Assembly (NCBI GenBank): GCA_036365145.1
Contig: JAEOAD010000794.1
Coordinates: 1,736,001-1,800,000 of the forward strand
Direction of reading: 5' to 3'
DNA length: 64,000 nucleotides
From: Orientallactaga sibirica
Taxonomy: Eukaryota > Chordata > Mammalia > Rodentia > Dipodidae
Under the pieces are notes generated by a model. It saw only the letters and a list, made by a program, of their open reading frames with translations, made no database searches and was not told where the DNA came from. Positions 46,175-57,180 of this stretch are shown in pieces. Position 1 is the stretch's first letter. Each line of letters opens with the position of its first letter. The position numbers and the translations under genes are program-made.

Positions 46175-46520
46175 GCAGTTAGAATGTGAAATGCCCCCAT
46201 AGCCTCATGTGTTTGTGATTAAGCCTCATACTCAATTCCTAGCTGGTGATTTGGGAGGTGATCCTTGCTGGAAGAGGTGTGTCACTTGGGAGTGGGCCTT
46301 GAGGTGTTATAGTCCAAGCCCCCCTTGCCAGAGATAGCTCATTCTCTTGCTGATTCCTTCCAACTGCTGTGATAAGATGGAATGCCCAACTTCCACATTC
46401 TGCCATGTGATAATGAAACTGCCCATTAAGACTGTAAACCAAAATAAACCCTTTTCTTTCATGCATTGCTTTCAGTGGGTATTTTGTCACAGAAATGAGA
46501 CAGTAACTGCAACACCTACT
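46175..46520 (+). mobile_element. LTR-like element related to those at 6052 and 17033
   Basis: tgtggcagttagaatgtgaa, cctcatgtgtttgtgattaa, gctggaagaggtgtgtcact and gtaaaccaaaataaaccctt, ending cagaaatgagacagtaactg. The shared order with 17033-17384 (…ccaaaataaacc…) supports one family; a solo LTR is likely. Confidence 0.5.
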
Positions 46521-46640
46521 TGTACTCTTAAGCACTCAGGAAAATGAGGCAGGGGAATTGGGGAGATCAATGCCAGCTTGGGTTACATAGTGAGCGCAAG
46601 GTTAAATTGAGCTACATACTGAGATCTTGTTTAAAAATAA
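46521..46640 (+). mobile_element. B1-like SINE (old)
   Basis: aagcactcaggaaaatgagg … gccagcttgggttacatagt … tactgagatcttgtttaaaa: a diverged monomer without its first part. Confidence 0.6.
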
Positions 46641-46988
46641 AACAAGGATTGTGATACTGTTTCCATTCAATGATGTCTTTATATAATCTATTCCCTTGAT
46701 ATTTAGATGAATTTAAAATAGATAAAAACTCGCTTTCCTTCTATGAACCTATTTCAGTTCACATATGATGTTATCTCAACCGCTGTCCTCTTTTCTAATA
46801 TAGCCTACATTAATTCTCAGGTCTTTGTGTTGCCTCTCAAATCATTTAATATACATATAATACTTGTTTAATTTGAATGTAGGCAGAGGCTATATGTATG
46901 AACTGGCAACTGGAACTTAGAAGGAGCTCCCAAACAAAATTCTTAGTAAGAACACTGAGACTCTTTCATGAAAGGAATCTTAACTCAC

Positions 46989-47106
46989 ATTTACTAAATA
47001 ATGTGCTAATCATAAAGACCAGTGACACTGAGGAGGTGGCAAAACACAGGAAATATGCAGCAATCAATGTCGGATCACTGTGTTGAAGAATTCTCTCATG
47101 TCCAAT
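46989..47106 (-). CDS. ABCA3-like transporter exon: helix of membrane domain 1
   Basis: 118 bases, 39 codons plus one base; acceptor TGCTAG, donor GTGAGT. It reads [20 protein letters not shown] then [23 protein letters not shown]3 has [34 protein letters not shown] at this point: the SDP motif, CFA and FM-ST-FSK are conserved. It is short and lacks its own start codon, so it is easily missed. The phase joins both neighbours without a stop. Confidence 0.95.
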
Positions 47107-47424
47107 CTAGCAAACAAAGGAAACCAATTTAGTCATCTATGAAATGGTGAGGAAAAAACAAAGGGGCAAAGGAGAACAATATGCATTTTGCTCCTACTGA
47201 AGCAAGCCACACTGCTCAGGGAGGTGGAAATGATTGTTCACAGAAAGGCTGTCTTGGACTTAAAAACAGTCCCAGGAAGATTGATCACACTGAACTTTCT
47301 TAGTGAAAGCTGTGAAAACACATTTACTCTTCTGAAAACTAAATACACTCTGCCCACACTATCATTTTTTATTCCTTTTAAAGTTTAGTTATATATAGCA
47401 TGTCACATTCAAATGAATACTTAC
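47107..47424. other. Intron between two transporter exons
   Basis: 318 bases with no repeat recognised, one of the two shortest visible introns of the gene. A donor GTAAGT and acceptor TGCTAG bracket it in gene sense. Confidence 0.8.
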
Positions 47425-47541
47425 TCTGAGACATAAAAACATACACAGCAAACAGATGATGATTAAATGCATCAATATGAATGTGATGAAATAGGAAATC
47501 CAGAGCATAGCATTACTGAGTCCTACCATAAGCTGGTACTC
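47425..47541 (-). CDS. ABCA3-like transporter exon: start of membrane-domain helix bundle
   Basis: 117 bases, 39 codons, phase 0 at both ends; acceptor TTGCAG, donor GTAAGT. It reads EYQLMVGLSNAMLWISYFIT then FILMHLIIICLLCMFLCLR. ABCA3 has EYMRMMGLSSWLHWSAWF followed by a hydrophobic helix: the EY..MGLS motif after the cytoplasmic coupling segment is diagnostic of ABCA proteins. This is the most 5' exon seen. The preceding exon, ending in a KEKK-type stretch, was not found up to 64000. Confidence 0.95.
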
Positions 47542-47584
47542 CTGCAAGAGAATGAACACAAACCAGCTTGTAGATTTCAAAATG

Positions 47585-47765
47585 TATTTGCACATATTAT
47601 CTGATTTAGTTCCCACAACAACCTACATAGATTAAATGTCATCGACCCCATTTACAATTCAAGAGAAAATAGCTCCTGAGAATCAAGTGACCCAATTAAA
47701 GCTGTTCACATAGTAAGTGCTGTGATTTCAAATCCTAGTTATTGGATGGACATCTTTTCTTCAGC
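47585..47765 (+). repeat. MIR SINE (ancient)
   Basis: atctgatttagttcccacaa, aacctacatagattaaatgt, ccccatttacaattcaagag and cacatagtaagtgctgtgat follow the MIR consensus order closely. It predates the rodent SINEs. Confidence 0.75.
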
Positions 47766-47822
47766 TTACCAATTCTAGTTCTGACACAGAAAAAAAAAAT
47801 TTAATTAAAACTTTAAAAAGGT

Positions 47823-47857
<35 letters not shown>

Positions 47858-48010
47858 GTTTTGGTTTTGCGAGGTAGGGTCTGTCTCACTCTGGTCCAAG
47901 CTGACCTGGAATTAACTATGTAGTCTCAGGGTGGCCTCGAACTCTCGGCGATCCTCCTACATCTGCCTCCCGAGTGCTGGGACTAAAGGCATGTGCCACC
48001 ACGCCTGGCA
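47823..48010 (-). mobile_element. B1 SINE with long T run
   Basis: Minus-strand B1 with about 34 Ts in its tail. The 5' part reads aggtagggtctgtctcactc, with a gtct duplication relative to other copies. Low divergence suggests a recent copy. Confidence 0.95.
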
Positions 48011-48485
48011 AAAAATTACCTTTCTTTTCATTATGATCTGCTTCCAGGAAGCAATAAATCCAAAAGGTAAATACACTTTAATTCCACTGTAGGCAAACTG
48101 TAGCCAGTGAGTCCATCTAGCCCATTCATATTGTGCATTCATTGCAACAATTTTTAAGGTGATTGCATCCTACAGGTGATGTGAACCTAACTGCCCAACT
48201 CTTCTGCATTTACAGATTGTAAAACCAAACCTTAAAAGAACAAGCAACTTCTATAAAATTACACAGAAGAACTTGTTTCCTGCTTTGCCACCTCTATCAC
48301 ACTGTCTCTACATGTTTAATGTCTTTTCCCCTGGTTACCAGTGACAAAAGGAAAATGTTAAGACAAATTCTACTTAGCAGAGTTTAAGAAAAACAATGGT
48401 TTATGAATTGGGCCACAGCCTGAACTAGTGAAGACTAATAGAGCTCTACCTAGTCACAGAACAATGTGAACAGGCAGATTATAGA
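48011..48485. other. Intron, no gene recognised
   Basis: Between the B1 and the Rap1b retrocopy. A possible MIR piece (cagattgtaaaaccaaacct … ttacacagaagaacttg) is weak. No exon of the transporter was seen. Confidence 0.45.
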
Positions 48486-48486
48486 C

Positions 48487-48510
48487 AAAAAAAAAAAAAA
48501 AGATTAAGAA
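48487..48510. repeat. Target-site duplication, left copy (Rap1b retrocopy)
   Basis: An A run followed by gattaagaa. The same phrase recurs at 50634-50655 after the retrocopy's poly-A, the mark of L1-mediated insertion at a TT/AAAA-like site. Confidence 0.88.
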
Positions 48511-48673
48511 GTTGCCCAGAGTCAGGCGTGGAAACCAGCCAGAGCAGCAGTGGTGGCGGGGGCGGAGCTGCAGCAGCAGGAGCAGTGACCGGAAGGGTGC
48601 GCGCGCAGGAAGACGATGGCTGCGGGTTCCCGGTGACAGCGTGAGAGGTACTAATTTGTAACCAATTTGCATC

Positions 48674-49210
48674 ACGCGTGAATATAAGCTAGTTGTTCTT
48701 GGCTCAGGAGGCGTTGGAACGTCAGCGCTGACTGTACAGTTTGTTCAAGGAATTTTTGTTGAAAAATATGATCCTACAATAGAAGATTCTTACAGAAAGC
48801 AAGTTGAAGTAGATGCACAACAATGTAAGCTTGAAATCTTGGATACTGCAGGAACGGAGCAATTCACAGTGATGAGAGATTTGTACATGAAAAATGGACA
48901 AGGCTTTGCTTTAGTCTACTCCATCATAGCACAGTCCACATTTAATGACTTACAAGATCTGAGGGAACAGATTCTTCGAGTTAAAAACACCGATGATATT
49001 CCAATGATTCTGGTTGGTAAGAAATGTGACTTGGAAGATGAAAGAGTTGTAGGAAAAGAACAAGGTCAGAATCTAGCAAGACAGTGGAACAATTGTGCAT
49101 TCTTAGAATTAAATGTTAATGAGATCTTTTATGACCTAGTGCAGCAAATTAACAGAAAAACTCCAGTGCCTGGGAAGGTTCGCAAAAAGTCGACATGTCA
49201 GCTGCTTTAA
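48674..49210 (+). pseudogene. Rap1b: Rap1b-like coding region, open but start codon and GTP-binding motifs lost
   Basis: 178 codons without a stop or frameshift (RAP1B is 184). The initiator ATG is now ACG (48674-48676). The P-loop GGVGKS reads GGVGTS: Lys16 to Thr by AAG to ACG at 48719-48721. The NKCD guanine-specificity motif reads KKCD. Six codons are missing at the SAK motif (…FLE then LNVNEIF). The effector loop [17 protein letters not shown] and the CQLL prenylation box are kept. As read, it should not bind GTP normally. Internal ATGs would give a 123-residue product at most. Confidence 0.95.
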
Positions 49211-49898
49211 TATATAAATTCATTGCAGCTCTGTGCCAGGTCTGAAGAACTGTTGCCCAATTCAACAGTGCCACCATTCCAACTTTGTTAAACCTAACAA
49301 CATCTTAAATGGACTTTCCTGTGGTGGTATCTTTAAGAGGCAAATGAAAGCTACTATATCAGTTTGCACATTCTATTCACTTTCCAGTATCACAAGAGAG
49401 ATTTTTACTTATATAATAGCCCTAGAGTATGCAGCTGGTAAAACCAGAGGCTACATCCAGTATTACTGCTAAGAGACATTCTTCATCCACCAATGTTGTA
49501 CATGTATGAAAATGGTGTACTGTATACTTTAACACACCCCATACTTTGTATTGGAGAGTACAATATGTAAATCCTAAAAGCACCACTATTGAGCATAATA
49601 AAAGAAAGTCCAAAGAGCTCCTATATAGACTACTCCAGATTAACTAGCTTCTTTGATACTTGTAGCTTTTTTTTTTTTTTTTTTTTTAAATCAAGGTCAT
49701 TATCATTGTATTGTACAAAATAAGTACTTTGATTAACACAGGTATCTAGTTTTTTTAATTTTTCAAAAACTTGTGGAGACAGTGATCTTGTCTTTAAGAT
49801 ATGATAGTTCTTTCAGTAAAATGTCTTAAAGACATTGCCTTTAATATCTATTGGGAAGGAAATGTCCAGACTTTTCAAATCTCCTTATTATATGTTTC

Positions 49899-50057
49899 CT
49901 TTTTTTTTTTTTGGTTTTTGGAGGTAGGGGTCTCACTCTGGCCTAGGCTGACCTGGAATTAACCATGTAGTCTCAGGGTGGCCTTGAACTCACGGCGATC
50001 CTCCTACCTCTGCCTCCCGAGTGCTGGGATTAAAGGAGTGCGCCACCACGCCCGGCT
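49899..50057 (-). mobile_element. B1 SINE in Rap1b retrocopy 3' UTR
   Basis: Minus-strand B1 close to consensus. The flanks atatgtttcctt (49890-49901) and atatggttcctt (50058-50069) differ by one base. It was inserted after the retrocopy, which dates the retrocopy as the older event. Confidence 0.95.
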
Positions 50058-50633
50058 ATATGGTTCCTTGTTTCTTTACAATAGGGAACAATATTTACAG
50101 TTGTGTGTACAGTGGGGGTCTACAACAAGAAGTGTATATTTTCAAACAATTATTTAATGACAACAATTTTTGTTAATCATTTGCAGGCTTTTGCAGCTGT
50201 AGATTCTCACTGTGAATTCATTGCTTGCTCATGCATAAGTGTATTGCAATACCAAATATACAGGTTTAGCATTTTTGCCTGTTAGTGATTGTTTCACATG
50301 CGTAACGTTTTGGTTGAGACGAGTACTGTGGATGTGGATGTGGCAAGTAATTTTAATCATGTGTGTAATTGGTCACAAGGCCTAATTTGCAGTAATTATT
50401 GCTGTTTTATTTAACAATGCCTTGTTGCTTGGTATGCATTAAGGTTTGGATGTAAAGATTGTGTGTCTATCCAACAGGGAGCCACAGTATCTAAATTGAC
50501 CAATCTGATGTTACAACTTCTTTGAGGTGGCCAAATGTAAACTAAAAGCCTTAAATAAAGTGGTGCAATTTTGTATAACTTAGCATCCATAGTTCAATAA
50601 ATTTGGATTGCCATGTAAGGGCTTGTATTATTT

Positions 50634-50655
50634 AAAAAAAAAAAAAGATTAAGAA
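50634..50655. repeat. Target-site duplication, right copy (Rap1b retrocopy)
   Basis: The poly-A merges into an A run followed by gattaagaa, identical to 48502-48510. Confidence 0.88.
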
Positions 50656-52227
50656 AGAAAGGAAAGGCATACAGAATTACTTCCTTATTTTTTATTTGGA
50701 CATGTCTAAGCAGTTCTGATCAGCCAAGAGCTCAGCTGCGATGATTGTCCAAAATTCAGTTACTTGTTACAAGAGTATATTTAAGTCGGAATGCATTTTT
50801 TAATACAGTAATAGGTACAGTACGCTCCATATAGAGAGAGCTTCAGGCCCAATTAAATTTACAATTCCTCTCTTTTGGTCAGTCTCTCAGTTTTTTTTTT
50901 TAATTATTTTTTTATTGACTTTTAATCTTACATACCAAAAAAAACCCCACCTGATATTTCCCTCCCCTCCCCCATTCCACTTTAGAACTCCCGTCTCCAT
51001 CATATCCCCTCCCTTTCTCCATTAGTCTCTTTCCTAATTTGATGACATCATCTTTCTCTTCTATTTTGAGGGTCTTGCAAAGGTATTGCTAGGCACCGCA
51101 AGATCATGGATATCGAGGCCAATTTCTGTCTGGGCAGCTGCATTGTAAGAGGTCATATCCTTCCTTTGGCTCTTCCATTCTATCCGCCCCCTCTTCCGCA
51201 ATGGTCCCTGAGCCATTGGAGGGTGTGACAGAGGTGTTTCAGTGCTAGACACTCCTCCATCCCTTCTTCTCAGCACTATGTTGCCTTTTGGGTCATCCCA
51301 GTGGTCATCACCATCTGAAAAGAGAAGCTTCTCTAGCCAGAAGTGAGAGTAGCATTAATATGTGAACATGAACATTTAGTGTAGTGTCCCCAGGGCAGCT
51401 TGGTGGGAATAATATATACATTTAGTCAGACATGAGCAGGCTTATACCCCCAAGGCTCATGACCTCACCTACCTTAGACTATTACTTAGGTTTTTCAGTA
51501 CCAGGTATGTATTCCCTCCCATAGAGAGGGCCTTCGGTCCAATTATGGAGCAGTTGGTTACCCCAAGAGTAGACACGCCACTATTGCACTCGTTCAGTCA
51601 TTGGGCCTGTCTGGCCAAGCTTGAATATTCAGCATCCACTGTTTTCACTGTTGATGGCTTCTGTCTCCCATACGCTGCGTGCAGTACAGCTTTTTCCAGC
51701 TTTCAATTGGCTGATCTACAGGGAGTAGGTTTTCTGGTCAGCATCAGCTTGCTTTCTCAGTGACCTTGCCTCTCAGGCATGAGATGTCTTCAGCAATAGG
51801 GTCTTACTATCTGTTTCTCTAGGGAAACCAAGGGCTTTGGCAAAAGCCTTAATGTTTTGGAGGCTACCGGGACCTCCTTGGCCAACAACTCACTGAAAGG
51901 TATTCCGTCCCAGGTACTGAAAATTTTCTAGTAACAGTCTACATCTTCTAGACGTGCCCTTATTCAAAAAAGTAATTTTACATATGTCTTATTGATAATA
52001 TCTTGAGTTTAGATTGACCCTCCCCCTGCCCTTTTTGTATGAATTCTCTTCCCATGGCCTCACTTAGGCCATTCCCCTCCCTGTACTCAGTTCTTCTACT
52101 TACATATGTGCATTACCATACACTTAAGTCCTTCACTTTCTTCCCTCCCTTATAGCCTTTTACCCGCTTACTGGTTTCTGGAACCTATTTTTGGTTCCAG
52201 TTCCCACACAAGTCTATACATTGGTAG

Positions 52228-55200
52228 CTAGGATCCACATATGAGAGAGAACATGTGACGTTTGGCTTTCTGAGCCTGTGTTACCTCACTAAGTATAATC
52301 CTTTCCAGATCCATCCATTTCCCTGCAAATTTCATAATTTCATTTTTTTTTTACTGCTGAATAGAACTCCATTGTGTAAATGTACCACATCTTTATTATC
52401 CACTCATCTGTGGACGGACATCTAGGCTGCTTCCATTTCCTAGCTATTGTGAATAGAGCAGCAATAAACATGGTTTTGCAAGTATCTCTAAGGAAGTGAG
52501 AAGAGTCCTCTGGATATATGCCTAGGAGTGCTATAGCTGGATCATACGGTAAATCTATTTCTAGCTGTCTCAAGAACCTCCACACTGATTTCCACAGTGG
52601 CTGGACCAGCTTACATTCCCACCAACAGTGTAGAAGTGTTCCTGTTTTTCCGCATCCACGCCAACACTTATTGTCGCTTGTTTTCTTGATGGCTGCCATT
52701 CTGACAGGAGTGAAATGGAATCTCAACGTGGTTTTAATTTGCATTTCCCTGATGGCTAAGGATGTAGAACATTTTTTTAGATGTTTATATGCCATCTGTA
52801 TTTCTTCTTCCATGAATTCTCTATTTAGTTCCGTAGCCCATGTTTTAACTGGGTTGTTTGAGTTCTTGTTATTCTGTTTTTTGAGTTCTTTGTATATTCT
52901 GGATATTAATCCTCTGTCAGATGAATAACTGGCAAAGATTTTCTCCCATTCTGTAGGTTGTCTTTTTGCTCTATTCACAATGTCCTTTGCTGTACAAAAG
53001 CTTTGTAATTTCATAAGGTCCCAGTGGCTGATTAGTGGTTTTATTCTCTGAGCAATTGGAGTTATATTCAGAAAGTCCTTGCCTATTCCAACATGTTGAA
53101 GAGTTTCCCCTACTTTTTCCTCTAGCAGTTTCAGAGTTTCAGGTCTGATATTAAGGTCTCTTATCCATTTGGACTTGACTCTTGTGCAAGCAGAGAGGCA
53201 AAGATCTATGTTTATCCTTTTACATACCGATGTCCAGTTTTCCCAGCACCACTTGTTAAAGAGGCTATCTTTTCTCCAATGAATATTTTTGGCATTTTTG
53301 TCAAAAATCAGGTAGCTGTAGCTGCCTGGATTAATATTTGGGTCTTCTATTCTGTTCCATTGATCTACCTGTCTGTCCTTGTGCCAATACCATGCTGTTT
53401 TTGTTACTATGGCTTTGTAGTATAACTTAAAATTGGGTATGGTTATACCACCTGCCTGATTTTTCTTAGGCAAAATTGTTTTGGCTATTCGAGGTTTTTT
53501 GTGTTTCCAGATGAATTTTAGTATTGTTTTTTCTATTTCTGTGAAGAATGCTATTGGGATTTTAATGGGGATCGCATTAAATGTGTAGATTGCTTTTGGT
53601 AAGATTGACATTTTCACAATATTGGTTCTTCCAATCCAGGAGCATGGAATGTCTTTCCATTTTCTTGTGTCTTCTGCAATTTGTCGCTCGAGTTTTTTAA
53701 AGTTCTCATTGTAGAGATCCTTCACTTCCTTGGTTAAGTTTATTCCAAGGTATTTTATTTTTTTTTTGAGGCAATTGTGAATGGGAGAGATTCCCTGATT
53801 TCATCCTCGGCATGTTTGTTGTTAGTGTATAGAAAAGCTACTGATTTCTGTGTGTTTATTTTGTATCCTGCTACATTGCTAAAAGTGTTTATCAGCTCTA
53901 ACAGTTTGCTGGTAGAGTCTTTAGGGTCTGTTATGTATAGAATCATATCATCTGCAAATAATGATAATTTGACCTCTTCCCTTCCGATTTGTATCCCCTT
54001 TATGAGTGTCTCTTGCCTTATTGCTATGGCTAAGACTTCCAGTACTATATTAAATAATAGTGGGGAAAGTGGACACCCTTGTCTTGTTCCTGAATTTAGA
54101 GGAAAAGCTTCAAGTTTTTCCCCATTTAGTATTATATTGGCTGTAGGTTTGTCATAAATAGCTTTTATTATGTTGAGATATGTTCCTTCTATTCCCAGTT
54201 TCTGTAATACTTTCAACATGAAGGGGTGTTGGATTTTGTCAAATGCCTTTTCTGCATCTATTGAGATGACCATGTGATTTTTGTCCTTCAGACCATTTAT
54301 ATGGTGTATTACATTTATGGACTTGCATATGTTGAACCATCCCTGCATCTCTGGGATAAAGCCTACTTGGTCAGGGTGAATAATCTTTCTGATATATTCT
54401 TGTATTCTGTTTGCCAGTATTTTGTTGAGAATTTTTGCATCTATGTTCATGAGGGAGATTGGTCTATAATTTTCTTTTTTTGATCTGTCTTTGTCCAGTT
54501 TGGGTATCAGGGTGATGCTGGCTTCATAGAAGGATTTCGGTAAAATTCCTTCCTCTTCTATTTTATGGAAAAGTTTGAGAAGCATTGGTGTAAGATCTTC
54601 CAGGAATGTCTGGTAAAATTCAGCAGTGAATCCATCTGGGCCTGGGCTTTTTTCAGTTGGGAGACTTTTTATGACTGCTTGGATTTCTGTGGTTGTTATA
54701 GGTCTATTTAAATGGTTTATCTCATCTTGATTTAATTTTGGTAGGTCATATAGATCAAGGAAATCATCCATTTCTTTCAGGTTTTCAAACTTAAAGGCAT
54801 ATATATTCTTAAAGTATGTCCGTATGATTTTCTGAATTTCTTTGGTATCTGTTGTGATGTTGCCTTTTTCATCTCTAATTTTATCAATTTTTGTCTCTTC
54901 TCTCTTTCTTTTGGTCAGATTTGCTAAGGGTTTATCAATCTTGTTAATCCTTTCAAAGAACCAACTCTTTGTTTCATTGATTTTTTTATTGTTTTTTGGG
55001 CTTCCATTTCATTAATTTCTGCCCTAACCTTTATTATTTCTTCCCATCTACTGATTTTTGGTTTGCCTTGTTCTTCTCTTTCCAAGGCCTTAAGGTGAAG
55101 CATTAAATTCTTTAGTTGTGAACTCTCTAATTTCTTAATATAGGCACTTAGAGCTATAAATTTCCCTTGTAGGACTCCCTTCATTGTGTCCCAAAGGTTT

Positions 55201-56053
55201 TGGTATGTTGTATTCTCATCATCATTTGATTCTATGAATTTCTTGATTTCCTTTTTGATTTCTTCAATGACCCATACATCATTCAATAATGTACTGTTTA
55301 GTCTCCATGAATTTCTGTATGTTCTGTAGTTTTTCTTGTGGTTGATTTGCAGTTTAATCCCATTGTGGTCAGATAGCATACAAGGGATTATTTCAATTTT
55401 CCTGTATTTGTTAAGATTTGATTTGTGTCCTATCATATGGTCTATTTTAGAGAATGTCCCATGTGCCGCTGAGAAGAATGTATATTCTGCAGTATTTGGA
55501 TGGAATGTTCTGTATATATCTGTTAGGTCCATTTGTTCCATGATATCATTTAATGCAGATGTCTCTCTGTTTATTTTTTGTTGGGTAGACCTGTCAGTGA
55601 TGAGAGCGGGGTATTGAAGTCACCCACTACTACTGTGTTAGGTGTTATCTCTGACCTTAAGTCCAATAGTGTTTGTTTGATGTAATTGGGGGCCCCCGTG
55701 TTGGGAGCATAAATGTTTAGGATTGTGATATCCTCCTGTTGGAGTGTTCCTTTAATCAGTATAAAGTGACCTGCTTTATCTCTCCTCACTAATGTTGGTT
55801 TGAAGTCTATCCTGTCAGAAATTAGGATGGCAACCCCTGCTTGTTTTCTAGATCCATTTGCTTGAAATATCTTTTTCCAACCTTTCACCCTAAGAATGTT
55901 TCTATCTTTTAATTGGAGGTGAGTTTCCTGGAGACAACAGATGGTAGGATCCTGCTATTTAATCCAGTCTGCAAGTCTATGTCTTTTGGTTGGTGCATTG
56001 AGGCCATTGATATTAAGAGTTATTATTGAAAGATATGTATTTGATCTGTCCAT
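52228..56053 (-). pseudogene. L1 B ORF2, nearly full length with several lesions
   Basis: Same span as in A. The MDRSN ATG is at 56051-56053. Endonuclease, reverse transcriptase (FADDM) and C-terminal Cys/His motif are all present. Lesions by comparison with A: AAG to TAG in the WIKKQDP segment (near 55956), a one-base loss near 55597, a frameshift near 55000, a frameshift near 53760 (T run) and a T-run frameshift near 52345 that ends the protein at AVKKK. None of these coincides with A's lesions. Confidence 0.93.
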
Positions 56054-56086
56054 TTTTCTTGTTTGTAGTTCTTCCTGGTTTTCGTT

Positions 56087-57180
56087 TTACTCACTTGTTC
56101 TAACTGTTGAGTATGATTTCTTTTTTCCTAATTCCTGCTGTGTGTGTTTTGCTTTTTCTTCAGCATGAATGGTTCCTGCAAGTATTTTCTGTAGAGCTGG
56201 TATAGTTGCCAAAAATTCCTTTAGCCTATCTTTGTTGTGGAATGTCCTTATTTCTCCATCAATTTGGATAGAAAGCTTTGCAGGATAAAGTAATCTTGGC
56301 TGACAGTTTTTATCTTTCAGAACTTGGAATACATCACTACAGGCCCTTCTGGCTTTGAAGGTTTGTGTTGAGTAATCTGCTGTGACCCTGATGGGTTTCC
56401 CCTTAAATGTCATTTGCTTTTTCTCCCTAACTGCTTTCAATATATTTTCTTTGGTTTGCGTATTTAGTAGTTTAATTATAACATGGCGAGAAGAGGATCT
56501 TTCTAGGTTTTGTCTGGTTGGCGTTCTAAATGCTTCTTGTATCTGCATTGGCATTTCTTTCCCAATTTGGGGAAAATTTTCTTCTATGATTTTGTGGAAA
56601 ATACCTACTAAGCCTCTGGATTGAAATTCTTCCCCTTCTGCTATACCTTGAATTTTTATGTTTGATCTTTTCATAGTGTCCCGCATATCTTGGAGTTCCC
56701 ATTCATACCTTTCTATTAGCTTGTCTTTCTTTTTGTTGGACTGTGATAGATCTGCCACCTCGTCTTCTAGTTTAGATATTCTGTCCTCTCCTTCATCCAT
56801 TCTACTAGTGAGACTTTCCACAGAGTTTTTTATTTCACGGGCTGTGTTCTTCAGGGCTAGGATTTCAGCCTGGTTTTTCTTCAGTAGTTCTATTTCCTTA
56901 TTCATGTCTTCTAATGACCTTTTTATTTCATTAAACTGTTTCTCTGTAATTTCCTTCAACAGTTTGTTTTCTTCTCTAATTCCTTTGTTTTCTTCTTGGA
57001 TTGCTTTCATTTCTTCTTTCATTTCTTTGAGCATAGATAACATCATTCCCTTGAAATCTTTGTCAGGAATTTCATCTAAAAGAGTCTCATTGGTGAACCC
57101 TTCTGATGGATTTGTAATTTTTGGTGGGATTGCATTGTCTTGATTGTGTTTCTTGTATTATAATGTAGTGACTTATGCAT
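56087..57180 (-). pseudogene. L1 B ORF1, 319 codons open after a 4-base loss near the start
   Basis: The reading from an internal ATG (57046) to TAA (56087-56089) is uninterrupted. It holds the coiled coil, RNA-recognition motif (RSNIKIQGIAEGEEFQSRGL) and C-terminal domain (GKPIRVTADYSTQTFKARRA), ending SYSTVRTSE. A 4-base loss near 57146 relative to A puts the upstream ATG (57178-57180) out of frame. A product missing about 45 N-terminal residues is still conceivable. Confidence 0.92.

Larger units (their letters stand above)
48511..50640 (+). pseudogene. Rap1b: Rap1b processed retrocopy (whole mRNA)
   Basis: An intronless copy of a Rap1b mRNA: GC-rich 5' UTR (48511-48673), coding part (48674-49210), 3' UTR of about 1.4 kb with an aataaa near 50596, and a poly-A. 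It is flanked by the A-run/gattaagaa duplication. The coding end …[16 protein letters not shown] is specific to RAP1B; RAP1A ends differently. It lies antisense in an intron of the ABCA-like gene. A B1 is inserted in the 3' UTR. No promoter other than the copied 5' UTR is evident. Confidence 0.95.
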
